Numbered from the stretch's first letter, positions 27,372 to 37,321 are shown. The stretch: 64,000 bases of DNA from Tardiphaga robiniae (GCF_013359755.1 NZ_JABMCJ010000093.1:358565-422564); one strand, 5' to 3'. Translations and numbers: made by a program. The notes: a model not told the origin generated them from the sequence alone.

Positions 27372-28190
27372 TTACTTCGCGGCCGGATTGGCCGGGGCCG
27401 CCGGTGCTGCACCAGCTGCCGGCTGCTGGGCTTCGAGCTTGGCGCGGGCTTCCGCTGCGCGCTTCTGCAGCTCTTCCTGCAGCTTCTTCTGGGTTTCTTC
27501 GAACACCTTCGGATCGGTCGGCGGACCGTCATAGGCCTTGGCGAATTCGGCCAGCGGCAGCGGCAGCGTCAGCGGTGCGCCGTTGGAGTTGATCGCCTGC
27601 ACGATCAGGTTCTGGCCCTTCTTCAGATTGGCCAGGAGCTCCGGAGTGACTTCGTAATCCGACATGCAGCCGTTGGCGAAGCAGATCACATAGGGGCTCT
27701 GCGCCGGGGCATTGCTGTCCACGATCACGCGGGTGCCGTGCACGAGCTGCATGCCAAGCGGCAGCGTCACGCGCAGGATCTTCTTCGGTTCGCCTTCCGG
27801 CTCGATGATGACGGCGGCGATGACGGGCTGGCCCGACTCGATGCGACCGTCCTTGCCGGTAAAGCAGACCTGCTTGGCATTAGCGTCCTGGCCCTTGAGG
27901 CAGAACTTGGTCCAGGGCGCATAAATCAGCTGAACCTGCTGATCGGCCGGGGGCGCGCCTGCGGCCGGCGCCTGGGCGGCGGGAGCGGCCGGAGCAGCAG
28001 CCTTCGGAGCGGCCTTCGGGGCAGCCTTAGGCGCAGCAGCCTTCGGCGCCGCGGCCGGCGGCGCAGCAGGCGCGGGAGCCTGCGCATGCGCAACCGGAGC
28101 GATCATCGTGGCGGTCAAGGCCGTCGCCGCCAGAAGCGCGAAGCCCCGCCCGCGCGGCAGAACCGACGCAGCCAAGAGACGGAAATTCAT
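27372..28190 (-). CDS. Invasion-associated locus B (IalB)-family exported protein
   Basis: Exported protein of 272 residues from ATG at 28190 (AGAAAGG upstream). It has a long signal peptide ending near AHA-Q, then an Ala/Pro/Lys-rich low-complexity stretch of about 45 residues built of AAPKA-like repeats, and an IalB domain with IYAPWTKFCLKG and paired cysteines (FCLKG ... QVCFTGKDGR; YVICFANGCMSDYEV). A short Ala/Glu-rich tail closes it. The family is widespread in Rhizobiales as a periplasmic or envelope protein of unknown activity; the name comes from Bartonella. It is divergent from the YejA-like gene. Confidence 0.85.
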   Translation of the reverse strand: MNFRLLAASVLPRGRGFALLAATALTATMIAPVAHAQAPAPAAPPAAAPKAAAPKAAPKAAPKAAAPAAPAAQAPAAGAPPADQQVQLIYAPWTKFCLKGQDANAKQVCFTGKDGRIESGQPVIAAVIIEPEGEPKKILRVTLPLGMQLVHGTRVIVDSNAPAQSPYVICFANGCMSDYEVTPELLANLKKGQNLIVQAINSNGAPLTLPLPLAEFAKAYDGPPTDPKVFEETQKKLQEELQKRAAEARAKLEAQQPAAGAAPAAPANPAAK

Positions 28191-28415
28191 TTCGGAAAAC
28201 CCTTTCTGAACGGAGGCGCTCATATCCCGGAGGCGGCGCTGACAGTCACCCGTTGGCGGGTGTCTCGGTGCCAATTAAGGCCGTTACGTGACAGGCCGCG
28301 CCGTCCTCGTCAATTGTCCGCTTTCAATACAGCGGCCGACGAAAAGATCAATGGCGCCAGCCCTATTTGATGCATGGCACAGGTTCGGGGCGGGCAGCCA
28401 TGGTAAAGTTCCTCT

Positions 28416-30284
28416 GTGAAATCAACCGAATCAAATCGCACACATGCGCAGGGTCTCTCGACCCTGTCCAAGGCGATCGCGGCGCTGGCCTGCTGGACAG
28501 CTCTGGCCGCCCCAGTGGCCGATTCCGCACAAGCCGATCCCAGCCACGCGATCGCCATGCACGGCGCCCCGGCCCTGCCACCCGATTTCAGGCAGATGCC
28601 CTATGCCAATCCCGACGCGCCGAAAAGCGGCCGCATGGTCCAGGGCGTGCTCGGCACCTTCGACAGCCTCAATCCCTTCATCGTCCGGGGCATCGCGGTG
28701 CCGCAGATGCGCGGCTATGTCATCGAAAGCCTGATGACCCGCGGCCAGGACGAGGCCTTCACGCTTTACGGCCTGCTCGCCGAGAGCGTCGAAACCGACG
28801 ATACCAGAAGCTTCGTCACCTTCCGGATCAATCCCAGGGCCCAATTCTCCGACGGCAAACCCGTCCTGGCTGTAGACGTACTGTTCTCCTGGCAGTTGCT
28901 GCGCGACAAGGGCCGGCCCAATCACCGGCAGTATTATTCCAAAGTCGCCAAGGCCGAGGCGCTGGATGAGCGCACGGTCCGCTTCGACTTCGGCGGCCAG
29001 GCCGATCGCGAATTGCCGCTGATCCTCGGCCTGATGCCGGTGCTGCCGAAACACGCCGTCAATCCCGACACCTTCGAGGAAACCTCGATGGCGCCGCCGC
29101 TGGGCTCCGGGCCCTATACGGTGACGGGTGTGAAACCCGGCGCCGCGGTGACCCTCACCCGCAATCTCGCTTATTGGGGCCGCGATCTGCCGATCAATCG
29201 CGGGCTGTGGAATTTCGACGAGATCCGCCTCGATTACTATCGCGAGGCCAACACCCATTTCGAAGCCTTCAAGCGCGGCCTCTACGACTTCCGCGTCGAG
29301 AACGAGCCGCTGCGCTGGCACGACGGCTACACATTCCCCGCCGCCACGTCCGGCGAGGTGATCCGCGACAGCATCAAGACCGGCCTGCCGAAGCCGTCGG
29401 AATTTCTGGTGTTCAACACGCGGCGACCGATGTTCGCCGATATCCGCGTACGACAGGCGTTGACGCTGCTGTTCGATTTCGAATGGATCAACCGCACCTA
29501 TTTCTTCGGCCTCTATGCCCGTTCGGCCGGCTTCTTCGCGGGCTCGGATCTCTCCGCTTATACGCGCGCCGCGGATGATCGCGAACGGACACTGCTGCAG
29601 CCCTACGCCTCAAATATAGCCGCCAATATTCTCGATGGCAGCTACCGCTTGCCGGTCAGCGATGGCTCGGGCCGTGACCGTCCCGCGCTGCGCACCGCGC
29701 TGGCACTGCTCAAAGACGCGGGCTATGAGCTTGTAAACAACGTGCTGCGGCGACAGTCGGACAAAGCGCCCCTCGCCTTCGAGATCCTCGTCACCACCCG
29801 CGATCAGGAACGCATCGCGCTGGCCTATGCACGCGATCTCAAGCGCGCCGGCATCATTGCCAATATCCGCTCCATCGATGCCGTGCAGTTCGACCAGCGC
29901 CGCATCAATTTCGAATTCGACATGATCCAGAATCGCTGGGACCAGTCGCTGTCGCCGGGCAACGAGCAGTCGTTCTACTGGGGCTCGGAAGCCGCCGACA
30001 ATCCCGGCACCCGCAACTATATGGGCGCGAAGAATCCCGCGGTCGACGCCATGATCTCCGCCATGCTGGAGGCCCGCGACCACGGCCCCTTCGTCGATGC
30101 CGTCCGCGCCATGGACCGCGCACTGATCGCAGGTTTCTACGCTATCCCGCTCTACTATGTCGGCGAGCAATGGATTGCCCGATGGAATCGGATAGAACGA
30201 CCTTCGACCATCGCACTCTCAGGCTATTTGCCGGAGACCTGGTGGGCCAGAACGCTGCCAGCTTCGCCGCCGAACCGGAAGTGA
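28416..30284 (+). CDS. Periplasmic oligopeptide/microcin-type ABC binding protein (family 5, YejA-like)
   Basis: 622-residue extracellular solute-binding protein of family 5. The start is GTG at 28416. A signal peptide (hydrophobic core AIAALACWTALAAPVADSA) precedes the mature HAIAMHGAPALPPDF. Family marks are GTFDSLNPFIVRG, SDGKPVLAVDVLFSWQLL, and the YREANTHFEAFKRGLYDFRVE segment seen in YejA. The importer's permease and ATPase genes are not adjacent; the gene is instead followed 4 bases later by a degenerate adenylate-forming protein. Peptide or microcin-like cargo is inferred from the family. Confidence 0.87.
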   Translation: MKSTESNRTHAQGLSTLSKAIAALACWTALAAPVADSAQADPSHAIAMHGAPALPPDFRQMPYANPDAPKSGRMVQGVLGTFDSLNPFIVRGIAVPQMRGYVIESLMTRGQDEAFTLYGLLAESVETDDTRSFVTFRINPRAQFSDGKPVLAVDVLFSWQLLRDKGRPNHRQYYSKVAKAEALDERTVRFDFGGQADRELPLILGLMPVLPKHAVNPDTFEETSMAPPLGSGPYTVTGVKPGAAVTLTRNLAYWGRDLPINRGLWNFDEIRLDYYREANTHFEAFKRGLYDFRVENEPLRWHDGYTFPAATSGEVIRDSIKTGLPKPSEFLVFNTRRPMFADIRVRQALTLLFDFEWINRTYFFGLYARSAGFFAGSDLSAYTRAADDRERTLLQPYASNIAANILDGSYRLPVSDGSGRDRPALRTALALLKDAGYELVNNVLRRQSDKAPLAFEILVTTRDQERIALAYARDLKRAGIIANIRSIDAVQFDQRRINFEFDMIQNRWDQSLSPGNEQSFYWGSEAADNPGTRNYMGAKNPAVDAMISAMLEARDHGPFVDAVRAMDRALIAGFYAIPLYYVGEQWIARWNRIERPSTIALSGYLPETWWARTLPASPPNRK

Positions 30285-30288
30285 CACC

Positions 30289-31797
30289 GTGACATCACCC
30301 ACGCCGAACGCCTCGCCCACCCTCGACGGTCTGTTTCGCCGCATTCTCAGCCGGCAGCCGCAGGCGCTGGCGCTGGTCGACCCCGCCGACAAGCTGCGCA
30401 TCACGGCGACGGAACCGCAGCGGCTGACCTTTGCGGACGCCGATCGCGCGATCTCGGCGCTGACGGCGCATTTCATGGAGGCCGGCCTCCCCGCCAATTC
30501 GGTCATCGCCGTCCAATTGCCGAACACCGTCGAATTCGTACTGACCGTGCTGGCTGCGCACCGCGCCGGCCTCGTCGTCGCGCTGCTGCCGCAGCTCTGG
30601 CGCCAGGCCGACCTGACCATGGCACTGAATCGCTGCAGCGCGCGCGCCCTGGTGACGTCGAGCAAGATCGACGGCGTCAGCCATGCCGATCTGATCATGA
30701 ACGCTGCGGCTGAAGCCTTCTCGATCCGCTATGTCGGCGGCTTCGGCAGCGACCTGCCGGAAGGCATGACCCCGCTCGACGCCGTATTGACCGGCGAATT
30801 CACCGAACCCACCCCGGTGGTGCAGGACGCCCGCCGCGCGGCCATCGTCTCCTTCGATGTCACCTCCGACGGCTTCCGCGCGGTGCCGCGCACGCATCTC
30901 AACCTGATCTCCGGTGGCCTCGCCGTCTTCCTCGAAAGCGGGATGCCACAGGGCGCCACGATCATGTCGGCGATGGTGCCATCGTCTTTCGCCAGCATCG
31001 CCTCGTCGCTGGTGACCTGGCTGCTGTCCGGTGGCGTGCTCGCTTTGCATCATCCGTTCGACAATGCGGTGCTGGAACGTAGCATCGCTGCCAACGCCTG
31101 CGACGTGCTGGTGGCGCCTGCGCCGCTGGCGCAGCGCCTCGCCGAGGGCGGACTGCTCGATCGGTCTCCCGTGCTGCGTTATGTGCTCGGCCTGTGGCGC
31201 GCGCCTGAACAGGTCGCCGCCTCGCCTGCATGGCCGGGCTCGCAGGCCTCGTTCACCGACGTCTATCTGTTCGGCGAAGCCGGCCTGTTCGGCGCCGTCC
31301 GCGGCGACGACGGCTTGCCCGTCGCCATTATGCCCGGCCCGCACGGCGCTCCGCGCGCCCAGCAAGGCTCCTCCATTGCCGGCGATATCATGCTGACGCC
31401 CAGGGGCACGCTGGGCCTCCGCGGCCCGATGGTACCGGTGCTGGCCTATACGGCCCAGGCCGACGCCAGCAACGCGCTGATCCCCGCCCAGCCGCTCGAT
31501 TATGTCGATACCGGCTATATGGCCCGGCTCGACCGCGCGACGGGCGCGATCAATATCACCGCGCCGCCCTCGGGCATCATGGCCGTCGGCGGCTATCGCT
31601 TCCTGGCGCAGGACCTCAACGAATGGGCCAAGCGTCTCGGCGAGAATGCGATGCTGACGGCGCTACCAGATCGTCTCAGCGGCTACCGCCTCGCCGGCCG
31701 CGCCAGCAATAATGGCCGCGCCCGCGACGCCCTCACCGAACTCGGCCTCAATCCGCTGATGGTCGAAGCCTTCCGCGACCGTGCCGCAGCCGACTGA
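30289..31797 (+). CDS. Adenylate-forming (AMP-binding) family protein with degenerate catalytic motifs
   Basis: 502-residue homologue of acyl-CoA synthetases. The fold is recognisable from VIAVQLPNTVEFVLTVLAA, the DTGYMARLDRATGAI region and GGYRFLAQDLNEWAKRL. Key motifs are lost: the P-loop core (normally TSGTTGxPK) reads VSFDVTSDGFRAVPRTH at about 187-203, and there is no recognisable C-terminal catalytic lysine (the end reads ASNNGRARDALTEL). It begins 4 bases after the YejA-like stop, so the two are likely co-expressed. It may be an inactive binding or scaffolding protein; activity cannot be assumed. Confidence 0.72.
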   Translation: MTSPTPNASPTLDGLFRRILSRQPQALALVDPADKLRITATEPQRLTFADADRAISALTAHFMEAGLPANSVIAVQLPNTVEFVLTVLAAHRAGLVVALLPQLWRQADLTMALNRCSARALVTSSKIDGVSHADLIMNAAAEAFSIRYVGGFGSDLPEGMTPLDAVLTGEFTEPTPVVQDARRAAIVSFDVTSDGFRAVPRTHLNLISGGLAVFLESGMPQGATIMSAMVPSSFASIASSLVTWLLSGGVLALHHPFDNAVLERSIAANACDVLVAPAPLAQRLAEGGLLDRSPVLRYVLGLWRAPEQVAASPAWPGSQASFTDVYLFGEAGLFGAVRGDDGLPVAIMPGPHGAPRAQQGSSIAGDIMLTPRGTLGLRGPMVPVLAYTAQADASNALIPAQPLDYVDTGYMARLDRATGAINITAPPSGIMAVGGYRFLAQDLNEWAKRLGENAMLTALPDRLSGYRLAGRASNNGRARDALTELGLNPLMVEAFRDRAAAD

Positions 31798-31902
31798 GCG
31801 AGCAAAAGCGATCCTGAAAATGCGAGCGATCTCATTGACTCTGCATTAAGGACGTCGGGCTAGCCTGCCGCGATCAGTTTCGCGTAGAGGTTCAGCTCAA
31901 GC

Positions 31903-33138
31903 ATGTCCGACCAGGCCACGATCGTCGCCGTCTCCAACCAGCAGCCGGCCGCGTTTGCGACAGCCCTGGCGGAGAGCAACATCTTCCCGGTGGTCGATGC
32001 GACATGGGCCGAGGCGCTGGATGCGGTGGCCCGGGTACAGCCGGCCGCCGTCGTGGTGTCGGCTTCCGCTGACGACATGCCGACCTTCCAGGCGCTGGCC
32101 AAGCGCCTCGGCGCCAAGCAACCTTATGTGCCGCTGATTGCGATCGATCCCGCCACGGACTTGCCGGGCCATGCGATCCCGCTCACGCAAACCGACGGCA
32201 ATTTCGACCGGCTCAGCGCGCGGCTACGCAACGCGCTGCGTGTGCGCACGCTGCACGCCACGGTCATGCGACGCCTGACCGCCGAAAACCTGCATCGCAT
32301 GTCCCTGCAGTCGGACCCGCTCGACGATGCGACGGTGATGCTGATCGGCCGCGGCGGTGGTTACGCCGCGCTGTCGGTTGCGCTCGGCGAACGCGTCGGC
32401 GTGGTCGGCGCGCTCAGCATCGAGGCTGCCGCCAAGCATCTCAATGCGCGCGACCTCGACGGCATCGTCATCGGCGAAGGCTTCAGCACACGCGTCGTTG
32501 ACGCGTTTCTCACTGTCCTCACCGAGGACGCACGCTTCCGCAATCTGCCCGTTGTCGTCACCGTGCCCGGCCTGACGCCGAGCTACGATCTCGCCAATCT
32601 CGAAATGGTCGTCGGAGACGCCGACACCGTCGCGGCCACGGCGCTGCCGCTGCTGCGCCAACACGCCTTCGAGGCGCGTCTCGGCCGCACCTTGAAGTCG
32701 ATCGAGTCCGACGGGCTGCTCGATCCCGCTACCGGCCTGCTGACGACGGCAGCCTTCGAACGCGATATCGCGACCGCCGTCTATCACACGCAAACCCGCG
32801 GCGGCGGATTGTCGATGGCCCGGTTCTCATTCGACAATATCCCGCTGCGTGCGCAGCGCGACGCTGCGCGGATCATCAGCCGGCTGATGCGGCGGATGGA
32901 TTTCGGCACACTGCAGAGTGACGGCGCCATCGTGGTCGCCTTCGCCGAAACCGACCAGCGCAACGCCCACATGATCGCCAGGCGACTCTCCAGCGTGATG
33001 AAGCACACCATGCATGGACCCAAGCGCGATGCGCGCAACGATCCCCACGTCACGGTGATCACAATGGAGCCAACGGATACCGCGAAGTCACTGCTGGCAC
33101 GCCTGCATGGCGAGAACGCGCAACGCGCAGCGTCTTAG
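31903..33138 (+). CDS. Receiver-like / degenerate GGDEF regulatory protein
   Basis: 411 residues without membrane segments. Residues about 1-110 and 125-245 look like two receiver-type alpha/beta domains (ATIVAVSNQQPAAFATALAE; LDGIVIGEGF), both without the usual phospho-acceptor aspartate context. A GGDEF-like domain follows: LDPATGLLTTAAFERDIATA is a standard GGDEF entry, but the active loop is replaced by LQSDGAIVVAFAETDQ, so no GG(D/E)EF site exists. It is unlikely to make cyclic di-GMP and may act as a protein-interaction regulator. It stands about 105 bases after the adenylate-forming gene. Confidence 0.7.
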   Translation: MSDQATIVAVSNQQPAAFATALAESNIFPVVDATWAEALDAVARVQPAAVVVSASADDMPTFQALAKRLGAKQPYVPLIAIDPATDLPGHAIPLTQTDGNFDRLSARLRNALRVRTLHATVMRRLTAENLHRMSLQSDPLDDATVMLIGRGGGYAALSVALGERVGVVGALSIEAAAKHLNARDLDGIVIGEGFSTRVVDAFLTVLTEDARFRNLPVVVTVPGLTPSYDLANLEMVVGDADTVAATALPLLRQHAFEARLGRTLKSIESDGLLDPATGLLTTAAFERDIATAVYHTQTRGGGLSMARFSFDNIPLRAQRDAARIISRLMRRMDFGTLQSDGAIVVAFAETDQRNAHMIARRLSSVMKHTMHGPKRDARNDPHVTVITMEPTDTAKSLLARLHGENAQRAAS

Positions 33139-33210
33139 TTCCAGAAATAAAATCAGGAACGAAGTATCGAACATCGCATTGTAGGTGCATCTGCAATGGA
33201 GACAACGATA

Positions 33211-33603
33211 ATGAAAAAGCTTGCACTGATCACCGCTTCCCTCGCCCTTCTCGCCACGCCGGTTCTCGCGCAGTCGACAGTCACGACGGGTGCTGCACCC
33301 GCCGAGGCAAAGTTCTCGACCGTCTCCAAGGAGGAGATGTTCTCGTCCAAGCTCAAGGGCCTGAACATCACCAATCAAAAGGATGAGACGATCGGCGAGA
33401 TCAGCGATCTCGCAATCAAGAACAATCAGGTCGACGCGCTGATCCTGTCGGTCGGCGGCTTCCTGGGCATGGGCGAACACTACGTCGCAGTCTCGCCGGC
33501 TTCGGTGAAGGTGAGCCTGAACAAGGACAACAAGTGGGTGGCGTCGATGAACACCACCAAGGAAGCGCTGAAGGCCGCTCCGGAATTCAAGTATCCGAAG
33601 TAA
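33211..33603 (+). CDS. Exported PRC-barrel domain protein
   Basis: 130-residue protein with a Sec signal peptide (MKKLALITASLALLATPVLA-Q). ATG at 33211 follows GGAG by nine bases, so it is preferred over the ATG at 33196. The mature part is a PRC-barrel: FSSKLKGLNITNQKDETIGE, DLAIKNNQVDALILSVGGFL, and GEHYVAVSPASVKV. Such small periplasmic PRC proteins are common in Rhizobiales and their role is unknown. It is monocistronic and followed by a palindromic repeat. Confidence 0.85.
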   Translation: MKKLALITASLALLATPVLAQSTVTTGAAPAEAKFSTVSKEEMFSSKLKGLNITNQKDETIGEISDLAIKNNQVDALILSVGGFLGMGEHYVAVSPASVKVSLNKDNKWVASMNTTKEALKAAPEFKYPK

Positions 33604-33672
33604 GCGTCGCGTAGTTCAACGAACGGCCGTCGGCAGCAATGCCGTCGGCTGTCTTGTTTTGCGGCATGCTCT

Positions 33673-33789
33673 GTCCTCATCCTGAGGAGCCGCACTTTGG
33701 CGGTGTCTCGAAGGATGCGTGTTCGGCGCTGACTTCGCAGCCATCCTTCGAGACGCAGCGCCATCGGCGCTGCTCCTCAGGATGAGGAC
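33673..33789. repeat. Palindromic repeat, same family as 10243-10356
   Basis: Outer arms GTCCTCATCCTGAGGAGC (33673-33690) and GCTCCTCAGGATGAGGAC (33772-33789), inner arms GTCTCGAAGGATG and CATCCTTCGAGAC. It lies between the PRC-barrel gene and the end of mfd, which converge. Confidence 0.85.
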
Positions 33790-33802
33790 GGAGCGAAAGC
33801 GC

Positions 33803-36800
33803 CTACGCCGCCTTCTTGCTCTCCGCGAGCCCCGCCAGCGCGCGCAGGATTTCTGTTGCGCCTTCGAGACGTTCTTCCGGCGTTCCCCAATCCTGCAAGA
33901 ACACCACCTTCATGTCCGGGCGCACCTTCGCGGCCTGGCCATACTGCTTGATGAAGAATACCAGCCTGTCCGGCTGCGCGAACGAGTTGTCGCGGAACGA
34001 GATGACAACGCCCTTCGGACCGGCATCGACCTTCTCGACATTGGCGCGGCGGCAATAAGCCTTGATGGCAGCGATCTTGAACAGATAACGGACCTCGTCC
34101 GGCAGCACGCCGAAACGGTCGCGCAGTTCGGCGGCGAAGGCAGCGATCTCGTCATCGGTCTCGAGATCAGCGAGCCGACGATAGAGCGACAGACGGACCG
34201 CAAGATCGGCGACGAAGTCGTCGGGGATCATCACCGGCATGCCGAGCGTGATCGTCGGCGACCACCTGTCGGCGATCGGCTCGGAGATGCCTGACTTGAG
34301 CGCGAGGATCGCCTCTTCCAGCATCGACTGGTAGAGCTCGAAGCCGACTTCCTTGATATGACCGGACTGCTCTTCGCCGAGCAGATTGCCGGCGCCGCGG
34401 ATATCCAGATCGTGCGAGGCGAGCTGGAAGCCGGCGCCTAGGTTCTCCAGCGACTGCAGCACTTTCAAACGGCGCTCCGCCTGCCCGGTGATCTTGTGGG
34501 TCGACGGCAGCGTGAACAGGGCATAGGCGCGCAGCTTGGAGCGACCGACACGGCCACGCAGCTGATAGAGCTGCGCGAGACCGAACATGTCGGCGCGGTG
34601 GATGATCAGCGTGTTGGCGTTGGGAATATCGAGGCCTGATTCCACGATCGTGGTGGACAGCAGGATGTCGTATTTGCCGTCATAGAAGGCCGACATAATG
34701 TCCTCGATGACCGTCGGCGCCATCTGGCCATGAGCCACGGCGACCTTCATCTCCGGCACGTGCTTGTCGAGGAAGTCCTTCACCTCGGCGAGGTCGTCGA
34801 TCCGCGGCACCACATAGAATGCCTGCCCGCCGCGATAGCGCTCACGCAGCAGCGCCTCGCGGATCATCAAGGGATCATGCGGCGCCACGAAAGTGCGCAC
34901 GGCGAGACGATCGACCGGTGCCGAAGCGATGATCGACAGATCGCGCACGCCGGTGAGTGCGAGTTGCAGCGTGCGCGGGATCGGCGTCGCGGACAGCGTC
35001 AGCACATGGACATTGGCGCGGAGCTGCTTCAGCCGCTCCTTATGCGTCACGCCAAAGTGCTGCTCCTCGTCGACCACGACGAGACCGAGGTCCTTGAACT
35101 TGATCGACTTGCCGAGCAGCGCATGGGTGCCGACGACGATGTCGATGGAGCCGTCCGCAAGGCCTTTCTTGGTCGCCGTCAGTTCTTTCGGCGCGACCAG
35201 CCTTGAGGCCTGCGCGACATTCACCGGAAAGCCCTTGAAGCGCTCCGTGAAGTTCTTGGCGTGCTGGCGCGCCAGCAGCGTGGTCGGCACCACGATGGCG
35301 ACCTGCTTGCCTTCCATGGCGACGGCGAAGGTGGCGCGCATGGCCACTTCCGTTTTGCCGAAGCCGACATCGCCGCAGATCAGGCGATCCATGGGCTTGC
35401 CATGTTCGAGATCGTGCAGCGCGGCGTTGATCGCGGTCTGCTGGTCCTCGGTTTCCTCATAGGGAAAGCGCGCGCAGAACTCGTCATACTGCTCGCGCGG
35501 TACGACGATCCGCTCGGTCTCGCGCAGATGCCGTTCGGCCGCGATCTTGATGAGTTCGCCGGCAATTTCCTGGATGCGGTTCTTGAGCTTGGCCTTGCGT
35601 GCCTGCCAGCCGGAACCGCCGAGCTTGTCGAGTTCGACATTGGCCGCGTCGGAGCCATAGCGCGACAGCAGTTCGATATTCTCGACCGGCAGAAACAGTT
35701 TGGTCTCGTTGGCGTAGCGCAGCTCGAGACAGTCATGCGGCGCGCCGCCGACCTGCAGCGTCTGCAGCCCGACGAAACGGCCGATGCCGTGCTCCACATG
35801 GACCACGATGTCGCCGGCCGCGAGGCTCGTCACTTCCGAGATGAAGTTGTCGAGCTTGCGGCTCGCCTTGCGCGGCCGCACCAGACGGTCGCCGAGGATG
35901 TCCTGTTCGCTGATGACCGCGATCTGGTCGGTCTCGAAACCGGATTCCATCCCGACCACGGCCAGCATGGTCTCGTTGCGCGGCGTCGCCTGCACCACGC
36001 GCCAGGAATTCACCATCTGCTGGTTCAGCAGCTTGTGATCCTTCAACATGCTCGCCATGCGGTCGCGCGAGCCCTCGCTCCACAGCGCGACGACGACCTT
36101 CTTGCGCTCTGCTTGCAGCGCCTGAATATGCGCGACCACGCGCTCGAACACATTCACATTGGCGTCGGCGCGTTCCGGCGCGAAGTTGCGGCCTGCCCGT
36201 GCGCCCGCGTCGACCACGCCCGGCGTGCCGTCCGGCACGGCGAACGGCGACAACCGCGCCATTGCGAGATCTTCCAGCCGTTTGTGCCACTCGCCGTCGG
36301 TCAGATAGAGCCGGTCCGGCGGCAGCGGCTTGTAGATCGCACCGCCGCCCGGCGTGCCCATGACCTCGCGGCGCGCCTCGTAATAATCGCCGATCTGCTT
36401 GAAGCGTTCGGTCGCTGCATCTTCGCCCTGCGGCTCGATGGCAACCGGCGTGCCCGGCAGGTAGTCGAACAGCGTGTCCATCCGGTCCTGGAACAGCGGC
36501 AGCCAGTGCTCCATGCCGGGATGACGGCGGCCTTCGCTGACCGCTTCATAAAGCTGGTCGTCGCGCTCCGGCGCGCCGAATTGCGCGACATAGCCCATGC
36601 GGAAGCGGCGGATGGTTTCGGTGATGAGCTGGAATTCCGACACCGGCACCAGATCCAGCGCGCGCATATCCATCAGCGTGCGTTGCGTCTCGGCATCGAA
36701 GGCCCGGATCGATTCCAGACTGTCGCCGAAGAAGTCGAACCGCACGGGCTGGTCGAGGCCCGCCGGAAACAGATCGAGGATGCCGCCGCGCACGGCATAT

Positions 36801-37321
36801 TCGCCGGGCTCCCGCACGGTGCCGGAGCGGGTGTAGCCGTTGTGTTCGAGCCAGGCGACGATGGAGTCCATCGGCACCACATGGCCGGGCGCGACCGACA
36901 GCGCCTGCGCCGCGACGATCTCGCGGGCCGGCACGCGCTGGACGACGGCGTTGACCGTCGTCAGCACGATCATCGGCTTGTCGCTGCCGGTGAGGCGCGA
37001 CAGCCGCGCCAGCGTGGTCATGCGATGCGCGAGAATGCCGCCATGGGGCGAGACCCGGTCGTAAGGCTGGCAGTCCCAGGCCGGGAATTGCAGCACCGGC
37101 AAATCCGGCGCGAAGAATTCCAGCGAGCGCGCGAGCTGCTGCATGCGCGGCCCGTCACGGCAGATCACCGTGAGGCTCACCGCCGGCGGCTTCGGCTTGG
37201 CCGCAACCGCGCGTGCCAGATCGGCAACGATCAGGCCTTCGGCACCCTCGGCGACATTGGCAAAGGTCAGCGCACGGCCGGGCGCAAGCTGCGCGGCCGG
37301 CGAGGCAACGGGGGATTTCAT
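33803..37321 (-). CDS. mfd: Transcription-repair coupling factor
   Basis: Large DNA translocase, 1172 residues, that displaces RNA polymerase stalled at lesions and recruits UvrA. Visible parts in order: a UvrB-like N-terminal region (VAIEPQGEDAATERFKQI), the RNA-polymerase interacting domain starting near LAAGDIVVHVEHGIGRFVGL, a helicase core with GDVGFGKTEVAMRATFAVAM (Walker A), VVDEEQHFGVTHKERLK (DEEQ box), SATPIPRTLQLALTG, and the TRG motif with GLDIPNANTLIIHRADMFGL, then the UvrA-binding TRCF domain. Length equals the family. The start overlaps the sdhE stop by 4 bases, a conserved alphaproteobacterial order. Confidence 0.96.
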   Translation of the reverse strand: MKSPVASPAAQLAPGRALTFANVAEGAEGLIVADLARAVAAKPKPPAVSLTVICRDGPRMQQLARSLEFFAPDLPVLQFPAWDCQPYDRVSPHGGILAHRMTTLARLSRLTGSDKPMIVLTTVNAVVQRVPAREIVAAQALSVAPGHVVPMDSIVAWLEHNGYTRSGTVREPGEYAVRGGILDLFPAGLDQPVRFDFFGDSLESIRAFDAETQRTLMDMRALDLVPVSEFQLITETIRRFRMGYVAQFGAPERDDQLYEAVSEGRRHPGMEHWLPLFQDRMDTLFDYLPGTPVAIEPQGEDAATERFKQIGDYYEARREVMGTPGGGAIYKPLPPDRLYLTDGEWHKRLEDLAMARLSPFAVPDGTPGVVDAGARAGRNFAPERADANVNVFERVVAHIQALQAERKKVVVALWSEGSRDRMASMLKDHKLLNQQMVNSWRVVQATPRNETMLAVVGMESGFETDQIAVISEQDILGDRLVRPRKASRKLDNFISEVTSLAAGDIVVHVEHGIGRFVGLQTLQVGGAPHDCLELRYANETKLFLPVENIELLSRYGSDAANVELDKLGGSGWQARKAKLKNRIQEIAGELIKIAAERHLRETERIVVPREQYDEFCARFPYEETEDQQTAINAALHDLEHGKPMDRLICGDVGFGKTEVAMRATFAVAMEGKQVAIVVPTTLLARQHAKNFTERFKGFPVNVAQASRLVAPKELTATKKGLADGSIDIVVGTHALLGKSIKFKDLGLVVVDEEQHFGVTHKERLKQLRANVHVLTLSATPIPRTLQLALTGVRDLSIIASAPVDRLAVRTFVAPHDPLMIREALLRERYRGGQAFYVVPRIDDLAEVKDFLDKHVPEMKVAVAHGQMAPTVIEDIMSAFYDGKYDILLSTTIVESGLDIPNANTLIIHRADMFGLAQLYQLRGRVGRSKLRAYALFTLPSTHKITGQAERRLKVLQSLENLGAGFQLASHDLDIRGAGNLLGEEQSGHIKEVGFELYQSMLEEAILALKSGISEPIADRWSPTITLGMPVMIPDDFVADLAVRLSLYRRLADLETDDEIAAFAAELRDRFGVLPDEVRYLFKIAAIKAYCRRANVEKVDAGPKGVVISFRDNSFAQPDRLVFFIKQYGQAAKVRPDMKVVFLQDWGTPEERLEGATEILRALAGLAESKKAA

